Of a stretch of 64,000 nt of DNA, positions 27,314 to 36,874 are shown in pieces. Source of the stretch: Motiliproteus sp. MSK22-1 (GTDB lineage Bacteria; Pseudomonadota; Gammaproteobacteria; Pseudomonadales; Balneatricaceae). Below the pieces are notes generated by a model. The model was not told where the DNA came from, did not search any database, and was given only the letters and a program-made list of their open reading frames with translations. How positions within the stretch are numbered: position 1 is the stretch's first letter; the number at the start of each line of letters is the position of its first letter. The stretch is from NCBI RefSeq assembly GCF_001968815.1, contig NZ_MIEQ01000022.1, positions 248,001-312,000 of the forward strand, read 5' to 3'. The position numbers and the translations under genes are program-made.

Positions 27314-27820
27314 ATGAAATTGGTAAAAACGCTGCTGGCAGTACTTTGTTTGGTTCCAGCACTGGCTTTCGCCGCGTCGGAGAAGCTTGCTGTCATTAAT
27401 GAAGAAGCAATAATTAAAGGCTCCAGACAAGTATTGGAAGTAAAGCAGCAGTTTAGAGAGCAGTTCCAGGCTGAATTTGAACGTTTGAAGAAAATCCGGG
27501 ATGAAGGCCGGGCGTTGAAAGAGCGTTTAAAAAAGGAAGCAGATTTTTTAAGTGAAGCTGAAAGAAAATCGTTGATTATTGAAGTCCAGAAAAAAGGCGG
27601 GGCTTTTAACCAGCTTCAGCAAAACCTTGCACTTGCCGAGCAGCAGCAGCTAAAACAACTTCTGCAGCAACTAGGTCCAAAAGTAGATGCCGTTCTTCAG
27701 GAGCTGTCCGAGAAATATGATTTGGATCTGATTATGAAAAAACAAGGGGTTGCCTACATCAATACTAAAACAGTGAGAAATTTGACCACCGAGGTTATTG
27801 AAGCGCTAAATAAAAAGTAG
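27314..27820 (+). CDS. skp: Periplasmic chaperone Skp/OmpH
   Basis: A 168-residue periplasmic chaperone that holds unfolded outer-membrane proteins for BAM. Signal peptide MKLVKTLLAVLCLVPALAFA, then a short beta body (SEKLAVINEEAII), two long helices making the jellyfish-like tentacle (about 45-135, rich in Lys/Glu/Gln) and a returning beta strand (YDLDLIMKKQGVAYIN). AAAGGAG lies before the ATG, 22 bp after bamA; lpxD follows four bases after the stop. Co-expression with bamA fits its role. Confidence 0.95.
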   Translation: MKLVKTLLAVLCLVPALAFAASEKLAVINEEAIIKGSRQVLEVKQQFREQFQAEFERLKKIRDEGRALKERLKKEADFLSEAERKSLIIEVQKKGGAFNQLQQNLALAEQQQLKQLLQQLGPKVDAVLQELSEKYDLDLIMKKQGVAYINTKTVRNLTTEVIEALNKK

Positions 27821-27824
27821 CCTT

Positions 27825-28871
27825 ATGGTAACTGAATTGACACTTGGCGAGATTGCGGCAACGCTTGGCGCGCGACTTGTTGGAGATGCAGACAAGAAAA
27901 TTTGCGGCATCCAGTCGCTTCGCAGTGCGGTGGGTAATCAGATTTCTTTTCTGTCCAGTCCAGCCTTTCGGGCCGATCTGGAGAAAACTAAAGCTGCAGC
28001 CGTGATTGTTACTGAAACTGATCTGGCATTGTGTCCCGTTGATGCGTTGATACTGGATGATCCGTATCTAGGTTATGCCCGTATCAGTGGCTGGTTTGAA
28101 AATCGCCCTATGCTACCGGTCGGAGTTCACTCTTCAGCTGTTGTCGATGCAACGGCTAAGATTTCTGATTCTGCCCGAATTGGTCCTTTTGCTGTTATTG
28201 AAGCGGATGTGGAGATCGAAGCAGGAGTTGCCATTGGGGCGCATTCTGTTATTGGTTGTGGAAGTTTTATCGGGAAAGATAGTCTGATAGCTGCCAATGT
28301 AACTGTTTATCATGGTGTTACGATAGGGCAGCGAGTACTGGTCCACAGTAGTGCGGTCATTGGCTCCGATGGCTTTGGGTTTGCTATCGATAAAGGCCGG
28401 TGGAACAAAATATCTCAGTTGGGACGGGTGGTTATCGGCGATGATGTAGAAATTGGAGCCGGAACGACGATTGATCGAGGGGCGCTTGACGATACTCTAA
28501 TTGGTAACGGAGTGAAGCTTGATAACCAGATTCAGATAGCTCACAACGTTGAAATTGGCGAAGATTCGGCGTTTGCTGGTTGTGTCGGAGTTGCCGGCAG
28601 CTCAAAGATTGGCCGTCGGTGCACTATTGCCGGTGGGGTTGTTGTAGCGGGTCACCTCGAAATGGCGGATGATGTCCATATCACGGCTATGGGACTGGTT
28701 ACAAAATCCTTGAAAAAACCGGGTGTCTATTCCTCTGGTACAGGTATTTCTCCTCATCAGCAATGGAAGAGAAACGTGGTACGTTTCAGACAGTTAGACC
28801 AGTTGGCGACTCGAGTCTCCAAACTGGAGAAATCAATTGAAATGGCAAAAACAAAAAATTCTGCAGATTAA
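27825..28871 (+). CDS. lpxD: UDP-3-O-acylglucosamine N-acyltransferase
   Basis: Third enzyme of lipid A synthesis; adds a second hydroxyacyl chain to UDP-3-O-acyl-GlcN. An N-terminal UDP-binding domain (about 1-100) is followed by a left-handed beta helix of hexapeptides (ARIGPFAVIEADVEIEAGVA and so on), with the catalytic His in IQIAHNVEIGE and the DGFGFA segment, then a C-terminal helix. 348 residues is typical. It is in the skp-lpxD-fabZ-lpxA-lpxB run. Confidence 0.97.
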   Translation: MVTELTLGEIAATLGARLVGDADKKICGIQSLRSAVGNQISFLSSPAFRADLEKTKAAAVIVTETDLALCPVDALILDDPYLGYARISGWFENRPMLPVGVHSSAVVDATAKISDSARIGPFAVIEADVEIEAGVAIGAHSVIGCGSFIGKDSLIAANVTVYHGVTIGQRVLVHSSAVIGSDGFGFAIDKGRWNKISQLGRVVIGDDVEIGAGTTIDRGALDDTLIGNGVKLDNQIQIAHNVEIGEDSAFAGCVGVAGSSKIGRRCTIAGGVVVAGHLEMADDVHITAMGLVTKSLKKPGVYSSGTGISPHQQWKRNVVRFRQLDQLATRVSKLEKSIEMAKTKNSAD

Positions 28872-28903
28872 CAGCTCCAGAAAAGCTCAAAGGTCAGTGT
28901 TAA

Positions 28904-29341
28904 ATGATGGATGTTAAGGAAATTCGGGAATATCTACCCCACCGCTACCCGTTTTTATTGGTGGATCGTGTGGTTGAGCTTGAAAAGGGGGATTCAATAG
29001 TTGCTTATAAAAATGTCACGATTAATGAACCTTTTTTTGACGGTCACTTCCCAGATCATCCGGTAATGCCTGGTGTTCTGATTATCGAGGCAATGGCCCA
29101 GGCTGCGGGTATTCTTGGTTTTAAAACCATGGATAAAAAACCGCAGGACGGGTCAATTTATTATTTTGTCGGGTCTGATAAGTTGCGCTTTAAGCGACCT
29201 GTCGTGCCCGGTGATAGAGTGCAGCTGGAAGCCAGGGTTGTTTCTGAAAAGCGTGGTATCTGGAAGTTTGAGTGCAAAGCATCTGTTGATGGTGAGTTAG
29301 CTGCTTCCGCTACTATTCTTTGTGCCGATAGGAAAGTCTGA
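28904..29341 (+). CDS. fabZ: 3-hydroxyacyl-[ACP] dehydratase FabZ
   Basis: Hot-dog fold dehydratase of fatty acid elongation, acting on beta-hydroxyacyl-ACP. 145 residues. Signature: [20 protein letters not shown] with the catalytic His, [29 protein letters not shown] with the catalytic Glu, and [17 protein letters not shown]. It sits between lpxD and lpxA because both lipid A and fatty acid synthesis draw on hydroxymyristoyl-ACP. Confidence 0.98.
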   Translation: MMDVKEIREYLPHRYPFLLVDRVVELEKGDSIVAYKNVTINEPFFDGHFPDHPVMPGVLIIEAMAQAAGILGFKTMDKKPQDGSIYYFVGSDKLRFKRPVVPGDRVQLEARVVSEKRGIWKFECKASVDGELAASATILCADRKV

Positions 29342-29343
29342 TT

Positions 29344-30114
29344 TTGATTGATAGTCGTGCCGATATCGACCCTAGCGCCCAATTGGCTGATGATGTAGAG
29401 GTCGGCCCCTGGACGCTGATTGGTCCTGATGTAGTTATTGAATCAGGGTGTCGGATTGCTTCTCATGTGGTGTTAAAGGGACCAACCCACATTGGGCGCA
29501 ACAATCGCATTTTTCAGTTTGCGACTGTCGGTGATGAGTGTCAGGATAAAAAATATAGAGGTGAGCCTACGCGGCTTGAAATTGGTGATAACAACGTTAT
29601 CCGGGAGGGCTGTACCATTCATCGCGGTACAATCCAGGATAAAGGAATCACCAAAATTGGTAATGATAATTTGCTGATGGCTTATGTCCACGTGGCCCAT
29701 GACTGCATTGTTGGTGATCATGCGGTGCTGGCTAATAATGTAGCTTTGGCTGGGCATGTACGGGTTGGTGACCATAGTATTCTTGGTGGCTTTACGGCTG
29801 TCCATCAGTTTTGCCAGGTGGGAAGCCATGTCATGTGCGGGACCGGTACGGTACTGCTACAGGATATACCCGACTACGTCATGGCAAATGGTAATACTGC
29901 TAAACCCCATGGCATAAATGCAGAAGGGTTGCGTCGTCGCGGCTTTTCTGCCGATAGTATACAAGCAATTAAACGAGCCTATAAGATCATCTATCGTCAA
30001 GGTCTTAAGGTTGACGAGGCCATTGAGCAACTGCAGTTATTGACGCAACAGCAGCCTGCTGTTCAGCTCATGATTAATGCTCTGAAATCTTCTAACCGCG
30101 GTATCATTCGATAG
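29344..30114 (+). CDS. lpxA: UDP-N-acetylglucosamine O-acyltransferase
   Basis: First enzyme of lipid A synthesis. 256 residues: beta helix of hexapeptides ([20 protein letters not shown]), catalytic-His segment [15 protein letters not shown], and the C-terminal helical domain [22 protein letters not shown]. The start is TTG two bases after the fabZ stop, with AGGAAAG upstream; a TTG start may limit its translation relative to fabZ. The usual next gene lpxB is separated here by a 231-bp repeat-filled gap. Confidence 0.97.
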   Translation: MIDSRADIDPSAQLADDVEVGPWTLIGPDVVIESGCRIASHVVLKGPTHIGRNNRIFQFATVGDECQDKKYRGEPTRLEIGDNNVIREGCTIHRGTIQDKGITKIGNDNLLMAYVHVAHDCIVGDHAVLANNVALAGHVRVGDHSILGGFTAVHQFCQVGSHVMCGTGTVLLQDIPDYVMANGNTAKPHGINAEGLRRRGFSADSIQAIKRAYKIIYRQGLKVDEAIEQLQLLTQQQPAVQLMINALKSSNRGIIR

Positions 30115-30122
30115 CCGTTCTT

Positions 30123-30330
30123 GTTTGTTATGAACCGGTTTGTCACGTACGTATTGGTCAGGTAGATATCTGCCATAGAGCTGTTTGTTATTGGTCATTG
30201 CTTGATAGTAGCCGTAGCTTGACAGCAGTGGTTCGATAGTTGCTATGGTTTGACAATACTAACAGTTCGCAATGGCTACATTTCGACGGCAGCCATAGCC
30301 TGTAGTGCTAACAGTTCGACGGTCCCGGTT
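30123..30330 (+). repeat. Degenerate 16-17 bp tandem repeat filling the lpxA-lpxB gap
   Basis: Most of the 231-bp gap consists of degenerate units of 14-17 bp beginning G-Y-T-Y-G. The clearest, in a row from 30183 to 30330, are GTTTGTTATTGGTCATT, GCTTGATAGTAGCCGTA, GCTTGACAGCAGTG, GTTCGATAGTTGCTATG, GTTTGACAATACTAACA, GTTCGCAATGGCTACAT, TTCGACGGCAGCCATA, GCCTGTAGTGCTAACA and GTTCGACGGTCCCGG. Two weaker units start at 30123 and 30138. An approximate consensus is GTTYGACAGTAGCTACA. Some neighbouring units can also pair as hairpins (ATGGCT / AGCCAT). It sits where the upstream lipid A genes would otherwise couple tightly to lpxB. Confidence 0.65.
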
Positions 30331-30345
30331 ATTTTATAGTTAATT

Positions 30346-31644
30346 ATGATGAAAAATAATGCAGCAACGGTTAAGGCTGATGCGGTGCGTCCGATTCGTA
30401 TTGCTATCGTTGCCGGTGAGGCATCGGGGGATATCCTTGGTGCCGGGTTGATAAGGGCTCTCAAGGAACAGCTGTCTTCTGTTGCCATCGACAAGACCGC
30501 CGTGGCATTAAACTCTGAGATAGAAACTTCTGGGCATAATCCTGATGGCCGACAAGGTTCTGACACTATCGTAGCAGGGACTGTGAAAATCCAGTTGGAA
30601 GGTATTGCCGGACCTTTGATGATGGCAGAAGGAATGGAAAGCCTGTTCTCTATGGACCGGCTTTCTGTGATGGGGCTTGTTGAGGTGCTGGGGCGATTGA
30701 GGGAGCTGCTGTCAATTCGTAAGCAGCTCCGCCAGCGTTGGCTGGAAAACCCACCAGACCTTTTTATTGGTATCGATGCCCCGGACTTCAATTTGCCCTT
30801 GGAGGCTAAACTTCGTAATGCCGGTATTCCAACCGTTCACTATGTGAGTCCTTCAGTCTGGGCATGGCGTGAGAAGCGTGTCCTTAAAATTGCCAGGTCT
30901 ACAGATCTGATGCTCTGCTTGCTTCCATTCGAAAAGCGGTTTTATGACAAACACGGGGTTGACGCTCGGTTTGTAGGCCATACGCTGGCTGATGAATTGC
31001 CCGTCGAAGTTGATACTCCAGCAGCCAGGAAAGCATTAGCTTTAGATGACAAGCAAACGTGGGTCGCGCTATTACCAGGAAGCCGGGCAGGAGAAGTTGA
31101 GAAGCTCACACCTCTTTTTCTGGATGCTGCACGCTGGTTGCTCAAACAAAAACCAACACTGAAATTTATTTTGCCGGCAGCAAACCGAGCACGATTTGAA
31201 CAGTTACGGGAGCTGTTGAGTGGCCAGGATCTTCCGGTGCAGTTGATTGAAGGGCGTTCTCGTGAGGTTATGCAGGCGAGTGATGCTGTGTTGATGGCTT
31301 CTGGTACTGCTGCTTTGGAAGGTATGCTATTGAAAAAGCCGTTAGTCGTGGCTTATCGTATGGCTCCTCTGACATTTGCAATTATTTCCCGCATGCTCAA
31401 GGTCCCCTATGTTTCGTTGCCAAACCTGCTTGCTGATGAGCCGCTGGTTCCAGAGTTGCTCCAGAATGATGCAACTGCTGAATCTCTCGGTCGGGCTTTG
31501 TTAAAACAACTTGATGACAAAGAGCATAGAGACTATTTGTTGCAGCGGTTTACCCAGTTGCATGAGCAGATGCGGTTGAATGCCAGTCAGCAGGCAGCAA
31601 AAGCAGTACTTGAACTGATTACCAGCAAAAGTAACTCTTGTTAG
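30346..31644 (+). CDS. lpxB: Lipid-A-disaccharide synthase with an N-terminal insertion
   Basis: GT19 glycosyltransferase that joins UDP-diacylglucosamine and lipid X. Family motifs: IVAGEASGDILGAGLIRALK, RLSVMGLVEVLGRL, GIDAPDFNLPLEAKLRNAG, HYVSPSVWAWREKRV, LPGSRAGEVEKL, MASGTAALEGML and YVSLPNLLADE. It is 432 residues, against roughly 380 for the family. About 35 extra residues (about 45-80, rich in small and acidic residues) separate RALKEQL from the QLEGIAGPLMMAEGM segment, where other LpxB proteins have only a few residues. The start could instead be the GTG at 30385, which has AAGG upstream; that removes 13 residues but not the insertion. Confidence 0.93.
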   Translation: MMKNNAATVKADAVRPIRIAIVAGEASGDILGAGLIRALKEQLSSVAIDKTAVALNSEIETSGHNPDGRQGSDTIVAGTVKIQLEGIAGPLMMAEGMESLFSMDRLSVMGLVEVLGRLRELLSIRKQLRQRWLENPPDLFIGIDAPDFNLPLEAKLRNAGIPTVHYVSPSVWAWREKRVLKIARSTDLMLCLLPFEKRFYDKHGVDARFVGHTLADELPVEVDTPAARKALALDDKQTWVALLPGSRAGEVEKLTPLFLDAARWLLKQKPTLKFILPAANRARFEQLRELLSGQDLPVQLIEGRSREVMQASDAVLMASGTAALEGMLLKKPLVVAYRMAPLTFAIISRMLKVPYVSLPNLLADEPLVPELLQNDATAESLGRALLKQLDDKEHRDYLLQRFTQLHEQMRLNASQQAAKAVLELITSKSNSC

Positions 31645-31724
31645 CTGGGGCTCTGTTGCAGGTAATTGATAGATCTTGATCGCTTTTGGACAATTAGCAG
31701 CCATCAGATTATGAGTATCGGAAC

Positions 31725-32336
31725 ATGAATGAAGAGTTTTGTAGTTATCAGGGATATCTGCTGGCAGGAGTCGATGAGGTCGGGCGTGGGCCTTTATTCG
31801 GAGATGTTGTTACCGCGGCGGTCATTCTTGATCCTGAGAATCCAATTGCTGGTTTAGCTGACTCCAAGAAACTGACCGAGAAGCGCCGAAATGCTTTGTA
31901 TGATGAGATAATGGATAAAGCGCTTTCATGCTTTGTTGCCAGAGCTTCGGTCAGTGAGATTGATCAGCTTAATATCTTACATGCGACGATGCTGGCGATG
32001 CAGCGTGCAGTTGAGGGTCTTTCTGTCCAACCAGAATTTGCTTTAATTGATGGCAACCGCTGTCCAGAGCTAAGCTGCCCCTCAGAGCCTGTTGTTAAGG
32101 GAGATAGTCGCGTCGCTGCTATCAGCGCGGCTTCCATTCTAGCCAAAGTGACCCGTGATCGAGAAATGCAGAACTTTGATTTGCAGTACCCAGGCTACGG
32201 GTTGGCACAGCACAAAGGTTATCCTACTGCTGGGCATCTTGAAGCGCTGCGGAGCTTAGGGCCTACACCCTTACATCGTCGCTCCTTTGGGCCAGTCAGA
32301 ACTCTGTTAGAAGGTTCTGAAGATCCTGGCTGGTAA
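31725..32336 (+). CDS. rnhB: Ribonuclease HII
   Basis: Removes ribonucleotides and RNA from RNA-DNA hybrids. 203 residues. Active-site motifs: [19 protein letters not shown] with the first acidic pair, [23 protein letters not shown] with the next Asp, and [24 protein letters not shown]. It lies between lpxB and dnaE, the standard order. Confidence 0.97.
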   Translation: MNEEFCSYQGYLLAGVDEVGRGPLFGDVVTAAVILDPENPIAGLADSKKLTEKRRNALYDEIMDKALSCFVARASVSEIDQLNILHATMLAMQRAVEGLSVQPEFALIDGNRCPELSCPSEPVVKGDSRVAAISAASILAKVTRDREMQNFDLQYPGYGLAQHKGYPTAGHLEALRSLGPTPLHRRSFGPVRTLLEGSEDPGW

Positions 32337-32455
32337 TGTTCTATACCACTTTGCATTACCAATCCGTTTTGCGCAGATTTTCTGTCTTTGACCCAACAGT
32401 GAATGATTTACTGGTCAAATAGTTCTTGAACCATAAGTATCAACAGGTCTAACAG

Positions 32456-35400
32456 ATGACAACATCATCAGAACCCAGGTTCGTGCACCTTAAAACCCAC
32501 TCAGAGTACTCCATTGTTGATGGTCTGGTACGAATAAAGGGATTGGTTAAAGCCGCCGCTGAGGATCAGATGCCAGCCGTTGCGTTGACAGATCAGGTGA
32601 ACTTTTATGCCTTGATCAAGTTCTACCAAGCCGCTATGGGAGCTGGTCTGAAGCCAATTTGCGGTGCTGATTTATGGATTCAGAATCGACAGGATATAGA
32701 CGAAGCCCCTACTCGGCTGACTTTGCTTGTGATGAATTCCGAGGGATATCGCAACCTGACGGAATTGATTGCCCGCGCTTATCAGGACGGTCAGGGAATG
32801 ATGCCAGAGAAGGCTGTTGTAAAAATGGAGTGGGTTGCACGTCAATCGGACGGGCTGATTGCTCTGTCGGGTGCTAAGGAAGGTGAAGTTGGTCGGGCAT
32901 TGCTGGGAAATAAGCCTGAATTGGCTGAGACGGTTCTTAAAGAATGGGAGGCGCTTTTCCCTGGACGCTTTTATCTCGAACTTCAACGAACAGGCCGCGC
33001 TAATGATGAAGAATGTCTGCATGGCTCCTTAGAGCTGGCGAGCAGGTTGCAGATTCCGGTTGTGGCAACCAATGATGTTGTGTTTATGAATCCGGAAGAT
33101 TTTGCTGCCCATGAAGCGCGGGTCTGTATCAATCAGGGGCGGGTACTGATTGATCCCCGAAGGCCGAAAGATTATAGCGACCAGCAGTACTTTCGCAGCC
33201 AAGCGGAAATGGTCGAGCTTTTCGAAGACATTCCAGAAGCCCTTGCGAACACCCTGGAAATAGCCAAGCGCTGCAATATTGAAATTGAACTGGGTAAGTA
33301 TTATCTACCTGCGTATCCCATCCCAGATGGGATGACAATGGATGAGTTCTTTATCGATGTTTCGAAAAAAGGCCTGGAAGAACGGCTCGACGTTATTCTG
33401 GACAAAAACGACCCGGATTATGCGGAAAAGCGTAAACCTTATGATGAGCGGTTGGATTTTGAGCTGAAAATTATCATAGAGATGGGTTTTCCGGGTTACT
33501 TCCTTATCGTTATGGACTTTATCCAGTGGGGTAAGGACAACGGGGTTCCAGTCGGGCCTGGACGAGGATCCGGTGCAGGTTCTCTGGTGGCCTATTGTCA
33601 GAAAATCACTGACCTTGATCCACTTGAATATGACTTGCTATTTGAGCGATTCTTGAATCCTGAACGAGTATCCATGCCTGACTTTGATATCGATTTCTGT
33701 ATGGATAATCGTGATAAAGTCATTGATTACGTTGCAGAAACCTATGGTCGAGATGCCGTATCTCAGATTATTACATTTGGCACAATGGCTGCAAAAGCGG
33801 TGGTGCGAGATGTGGCCAGGGTGCAGGGTAAAGCCTTTGGCCTGGCTGATAAACTGTCCAAGCTGATCCCTTTTGAAATTGGTATAACCCTGAAAAAGGC
33901 CGTTGAGCAAGAGCCCGCGTTACGGGAATTTATTGACGGCAGTGAAGAAGTTCAGGAAATTATGGAGATGGCCTACAAGCTGGAAGGGGTCACTCGGGGG
34001 GTGGGTAAGCATGCCGGTGGAGTGGTGATCGCGCCAACCAGGCTGACAGACTTCGCACCGCTGTACTGTGATGAGGCCGGTCATGGACTGGTTACCCAAT
34101 TTGATAAAAATGATGTTGAAGCAGCTGGCCTGGTTAAATTTGACTTTCTCGGATTACGCACGCTTACGATTATTGACTGGGCGCTGAAGACTATTCATCG
34201 ACAGCAGGCTAAGCGAGGTGAAGATCTATTAGATATCACGACGATCTATCTCGAAGATACTGCTGTTTACGAGATGCTCAAGCGTGGAGATACAACGGCG
34301 GTATTCCAGTTGGAATCCAGTGGTATGAAAGACCTTATGAAACGGCTACTGCCCAGCCGTTTCGAGGATATTGTCGCACTGGTAGCCTTGTTTCGCCCTG
34401 GACCGCTGCAATCCGGGATGGTAGATGATTTTATCAACCGTAAGCATGGTCGAGCCAAACTCTCTTATCCACATCCCGATTATGAGTATATGCCGCTACA
34501 GTCGGTTCTGGAGCCCACTTATGGGGTCGTGCTCTATCAGGAGCAAGTCATGCAAATTGCTCAGGTTATGGCGGGGTTCAGCCTGGGCGGTGCTGATATG
34601 TTGCGTCGAGCCATGGGTAAGAAAAAGCCCGAGGAGATGGCAAAGCAGCGGGTTGGCTTTTTAGAAGGCTGTAAAGGCAATGGAATTGATCCGGACCTGG
34701 CCGGGAATATTTTTGATCTGGTAGAAAAGTTTGCCGGTTACGGATTTAACAAATCCCACTCTGCTGCCTATGCTTTGGTTTCCTATCAGACAGCATGGTT
34801 GAAATGGCATTATCCAGCGCCTTTTATGGCGGCAGTTATGTCATCGGATATGCAGAACACCGATAAAGTGGTGATCTTTATTGAAGAATGCCGCACCATG
34901 AAATTACCTCTGGTATTGCCGGATGTTAATTATGGTGAGTATATGTTCACCGTTAACGATGCCGGTGAAATTGTTTATGGGCTGGGTGCGGTAAAAGGGG
35001 TGGGAGAAGGTCCTATCGACGCCATTGTTGCTGCGCGGGCAAACGGACCTGAGTTTAAGGATCTGTTTGATTTTTGTGACCGTGTTGGCGTCAAAAATAT
35101 CAATAAAAGAGTTCTGGAAGCATTGGTTCGTTGTGGGGCTTTGGATCGGTTGGGGGAGAGCCGTGCGGTTCTGATGGCTGCCATTCCTGATGCTGTTAAG
35201 GCTGCGGACCAGAATGCCCGCAATCAGGACAGCGGCATAGTTGACCTGTTTGGCGGTATTGTCGATTCTGTTGAAGAGGATACTTCTAATGTCTACGAAG
35301 CCTATCTTGGAGTTCCTGAATGGAGTGACAAGGAGCGTCTTAATGGTGAAAAGGACACGTTGGGGCTCTACGTTACGGGGCACCCTATTGAAGAATATGA

Positions 35401-35974
35401 GAAGGAGCTGAGAAAGTTCGTTCCCAATCGTCTGGTTGATCTTAAACCTGCTCCCCGGCAAACACAAAAAATGGCAGGCTTGGTCATTGATGTGCGCCTG
35501 CGTAAGACAAAACGCGGAGATACGCTCGCCTTTGTTACCCTTGATGATCGCAGTGCACGCATGGAAGTAACTCTGTTCGGAGATATTTACGAGCAGTATC
35601 GTGAGTTGGTCGCTAAGGACACTGTCCTGATCGTTGAAGGAGAGGTCGCTCATGATGACTATTCCGGCATGGTTAAAGTCCGTGCCAGTCGGATTTTTGA
35701 CATCGTTGGTGCTCGGCGCTGTTTTGCCAATTGTCTTGAAGTTGAGATAGGAGCGGGAGGATACGAGGATTCTCAAGGAAAGTTGTTGTTTGATCTGAGT
35801 ACCTGGCTGGAAAGCAGTCGTGGGGAAGGAGTGCCTGTCAGGATAAGGTATAAACGCACCGATGCCGTTGCTGATATCAATCTTGGGACTGACTGGAAGG
35901 TGCTGGTCTCCGATGAGTTGATGCTGAGTCTTCAACGGTTATATGGTAAGCAGCAGGTTCGGCTTCTGTACTAG
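32456..35974 (+). CDS. dnaE: DNA polymerase III alpha subunit
   Basis: Replicative polymerase, 1172 residues. The N-terminal PHP domain begins FVHLKTHSEYSIVDGLVRI. The catalytic Asp residues are in PDFDIDFCMDNR, preceded by the palm motif GPGRGSGAGSLVAY; further polymerase motifs are GVGKHAGGVVIAP, FQLESSGMKDLMKRLLP and GYGFNKSHSAAYALVSYQTAWLK. A C-terminal helix-hairpin-helix and an OB-fold domain (MAGLVIDVRLRKTKRGDTLAFVTLDD) complete it. It follows rnhB by 119 bp and is the last gene of the rpsB-to-dnaE cluster. Confidence 0.99.
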   Translation: MTTSSEPRFVHLKTHSEYSIVDGLVRIKGLVKAAAEDQMPAVALTDQVNFYALIKFYQAAMGAGLKPICGADLWIQNRQDIDEAPTRLTLLVMNSEGYRNLTELIARAYQDGQGMMPEKAVVKMEWVARQSDGLIALSGAKEGEVGRALLGNKPELAETVLKEWEALFPGRFYLELQRTGRANDEECLHGSLELASRLQIPVVATNDVVFMNPEDFAAHEARVCINQGRVLIDPRRPKDYSDQQYFRSQAEMVELFEDIPEALANTLEIAKRCNIEIELGKYYLPAYPIPDGMTMDEFFIDVSKKGLEERLDVILDKNDPDYAEKRKPYDERLDFELKIIIEMGFPGYFLIVMDFIQWGKDNGVPVGPGRGSGAGSLVAYCQKITDLDPLEYDLLFERFLNPERVSMPDFDIDFCMDNRDKVIDYVAETYGRDAVSQIITFGTMAAKAVVRDVARVQGKAFGLADKLSKLIPFEIGITLKKAVEQEPALREFIDGSEEVQEIMEMAYKLEGVTRGVGKHAGGVVIAPTRLTDFAPLYCDEAGHGLVTQFDKNDVEAAGLVKFDFLGLRTLTIIDWALKTIHRQQAKRGEDLLDITTIYLEDTAVYEMLKRGDTTAVFQLESSGMKDLMKRLLPSRFEDIVALVALFRPGPLQSGMVDDFINRKHGRAKLSYPHPDYEYMPLQSVLEPTYGVVLYQEQVMQIAQVMAGFSLGGADMLRRAMGKKKPEEMAKQRVGFLEGCKGNGIDPDLAGNIFDLVEKFAGYGFNKSHSAAYALVSYQTAWLKWHYPAPFMAAVMSSDMQNTDKVVIFIEECRTMKLPLVLPDVNYGEYMFTVNDAGEIVYGLGAVKGVGEGPIDAIVAARANGPEFKDLFDFCDRVGVKNINKRVLEALVRCGALDRLGESRAVLMAAIPDAVKAADQNARNQDSGIVDLFGGIVDSVEEDTSNVYEAYLGVPEWSDKERLNGEKDTLGLYVTGHPIEEYEKELRKFVPNRLVDLKPAPRQTQKMAGLVIDVRLRKTKRGDTLAFVTLDDRSARMEVTLFGDIYEQYRELVAKDTVLIVEGEVAHDDYSGMVKVRASRIFDIVGARRCFANCLEVEIGAGGYEDSQGKLLFDLSTWLESSRGEGVPVRIRYKRTDAVADINLGTDWKVLVSDELMLSLQRLYGKQQVRLLY

Positions 35975-36130
35975 ATAATGTGATCATCAGTCGTTTTCCG
36001 ATACTGGGTTTCAGATCATTGCTGAAAGATAATTTGTACGACCCTTGTCTATACTGAAAGAATCCTCGAAGTCAAAGCAGGCTTGAAGTCGCAGCTCTGT
36101 TTTGAACGAAGCGCGAGGGAGGGTCTTACA

Positions 36131-36697
36131 ATGAAGTACTGCATTATCTTGCTTACCATATGCTTGTTATCGTTCGTGTCCTGCTCAGTCTCCACCAGTT
36201 ACGCTGCTGAACCTGAATCAATTCGACAGCAAACACTGGAATATCGATTTCTGCAATTGAGTCTTGCCAAGGACCAAATAGAAGCACTTCGCATTGAAAA
36301 AGCCATTTGGCTTCTTTGGCTTCAGTCTGGCAACGGTAAGGCTGACCAACTGTTGCAGGAGGCGATTGAAGCTCGGCGTTGGTATAATTTTGATCGGGCA
36401 TTGGCGTTACTTGATCAAGTGATCAGCATCGTGCCTGACTATTCAGAGGCGTGGAACCAGCGAGCAACCGTACATTTCCAACGAGGTGACTTTGAGAGTT
36501 CGTTGGAAGATATAGCCAAAACGCTGGAGCTGGAGCCTCGTCATTTTGCTGCAATGGCAGGTCGGGGCATAATCCGGCTTCAGCAGGGGGATTCGGCACT
36601 GGCTATTCAAAATATCAAGGCAGCGCTGGACTACCATCCTTATTTACGGGAAAGGAAGTTTTTCCCGTTTTTAATGGATAGCTATCAAGCTCCCTGA
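36131..36697 (+). CDS. Exported TPR protein of unknown role
   Basis: A 188-residue protein with a signal sequence (MKYCIILLTICLLSFVSC..., cleaved either at the Cys as a lipoprotein or after SYAA). The mature part has two or three tetratricopeptide repeats (ARRWYNFDRALALLDQVISI, EAWNQRATVHFQRGDFESSL, FAAMAGRGIIRLQQGDSALA). Similar TPR proteins of this size occur next to dnaE/accA in related bacteria, but the function is unknown. I use the ATG at 36131, after GAGGGAGGG, not the upstream in-frame start, because only it gives a proper signal peptide. Confidence 0.8.
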   Translation: MKYCIILLTICLLSFVSCSVSTSYAAEPESIRQQTLEYRFLQLSLAKDQIEALRIEKAIWLLWLQSGNGKADQLLQEAIEARRWYNFDRALALLDQVISIVPDYSEAWNQRATVHFQRGDFESSLEDIAKTLELEPRHFAAMAGRGIIRLQQGDSALAIQNIKAALDYHPYLRERKFFPFLMDSYQAP

Positions 36698-36874
36698 CAA
36701 AGTTTGATCGCCAATTGTCGCTTTGTCAGGCTGTTATGCCTGCTCTTCAAAACTGCATTGCACCTTTCGACTGGTTGTTTATCTGGAAACACTTTTCCGG
36801 ACGGGTTAAACTTCGCCATTAATTTTGCCGGGCTTCGGGATATACCGAGCTGAACACCGCGGATGCGAAGAGAA

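Noticed and set aside
34904-35935. A 343-codon open frame on the minus strand inside dnaE
   Set aside because: It lies wholly antisense to the highly conserved end of dnaE, has no start signals or family motif, and its composition follows the dnaE codon pattern.
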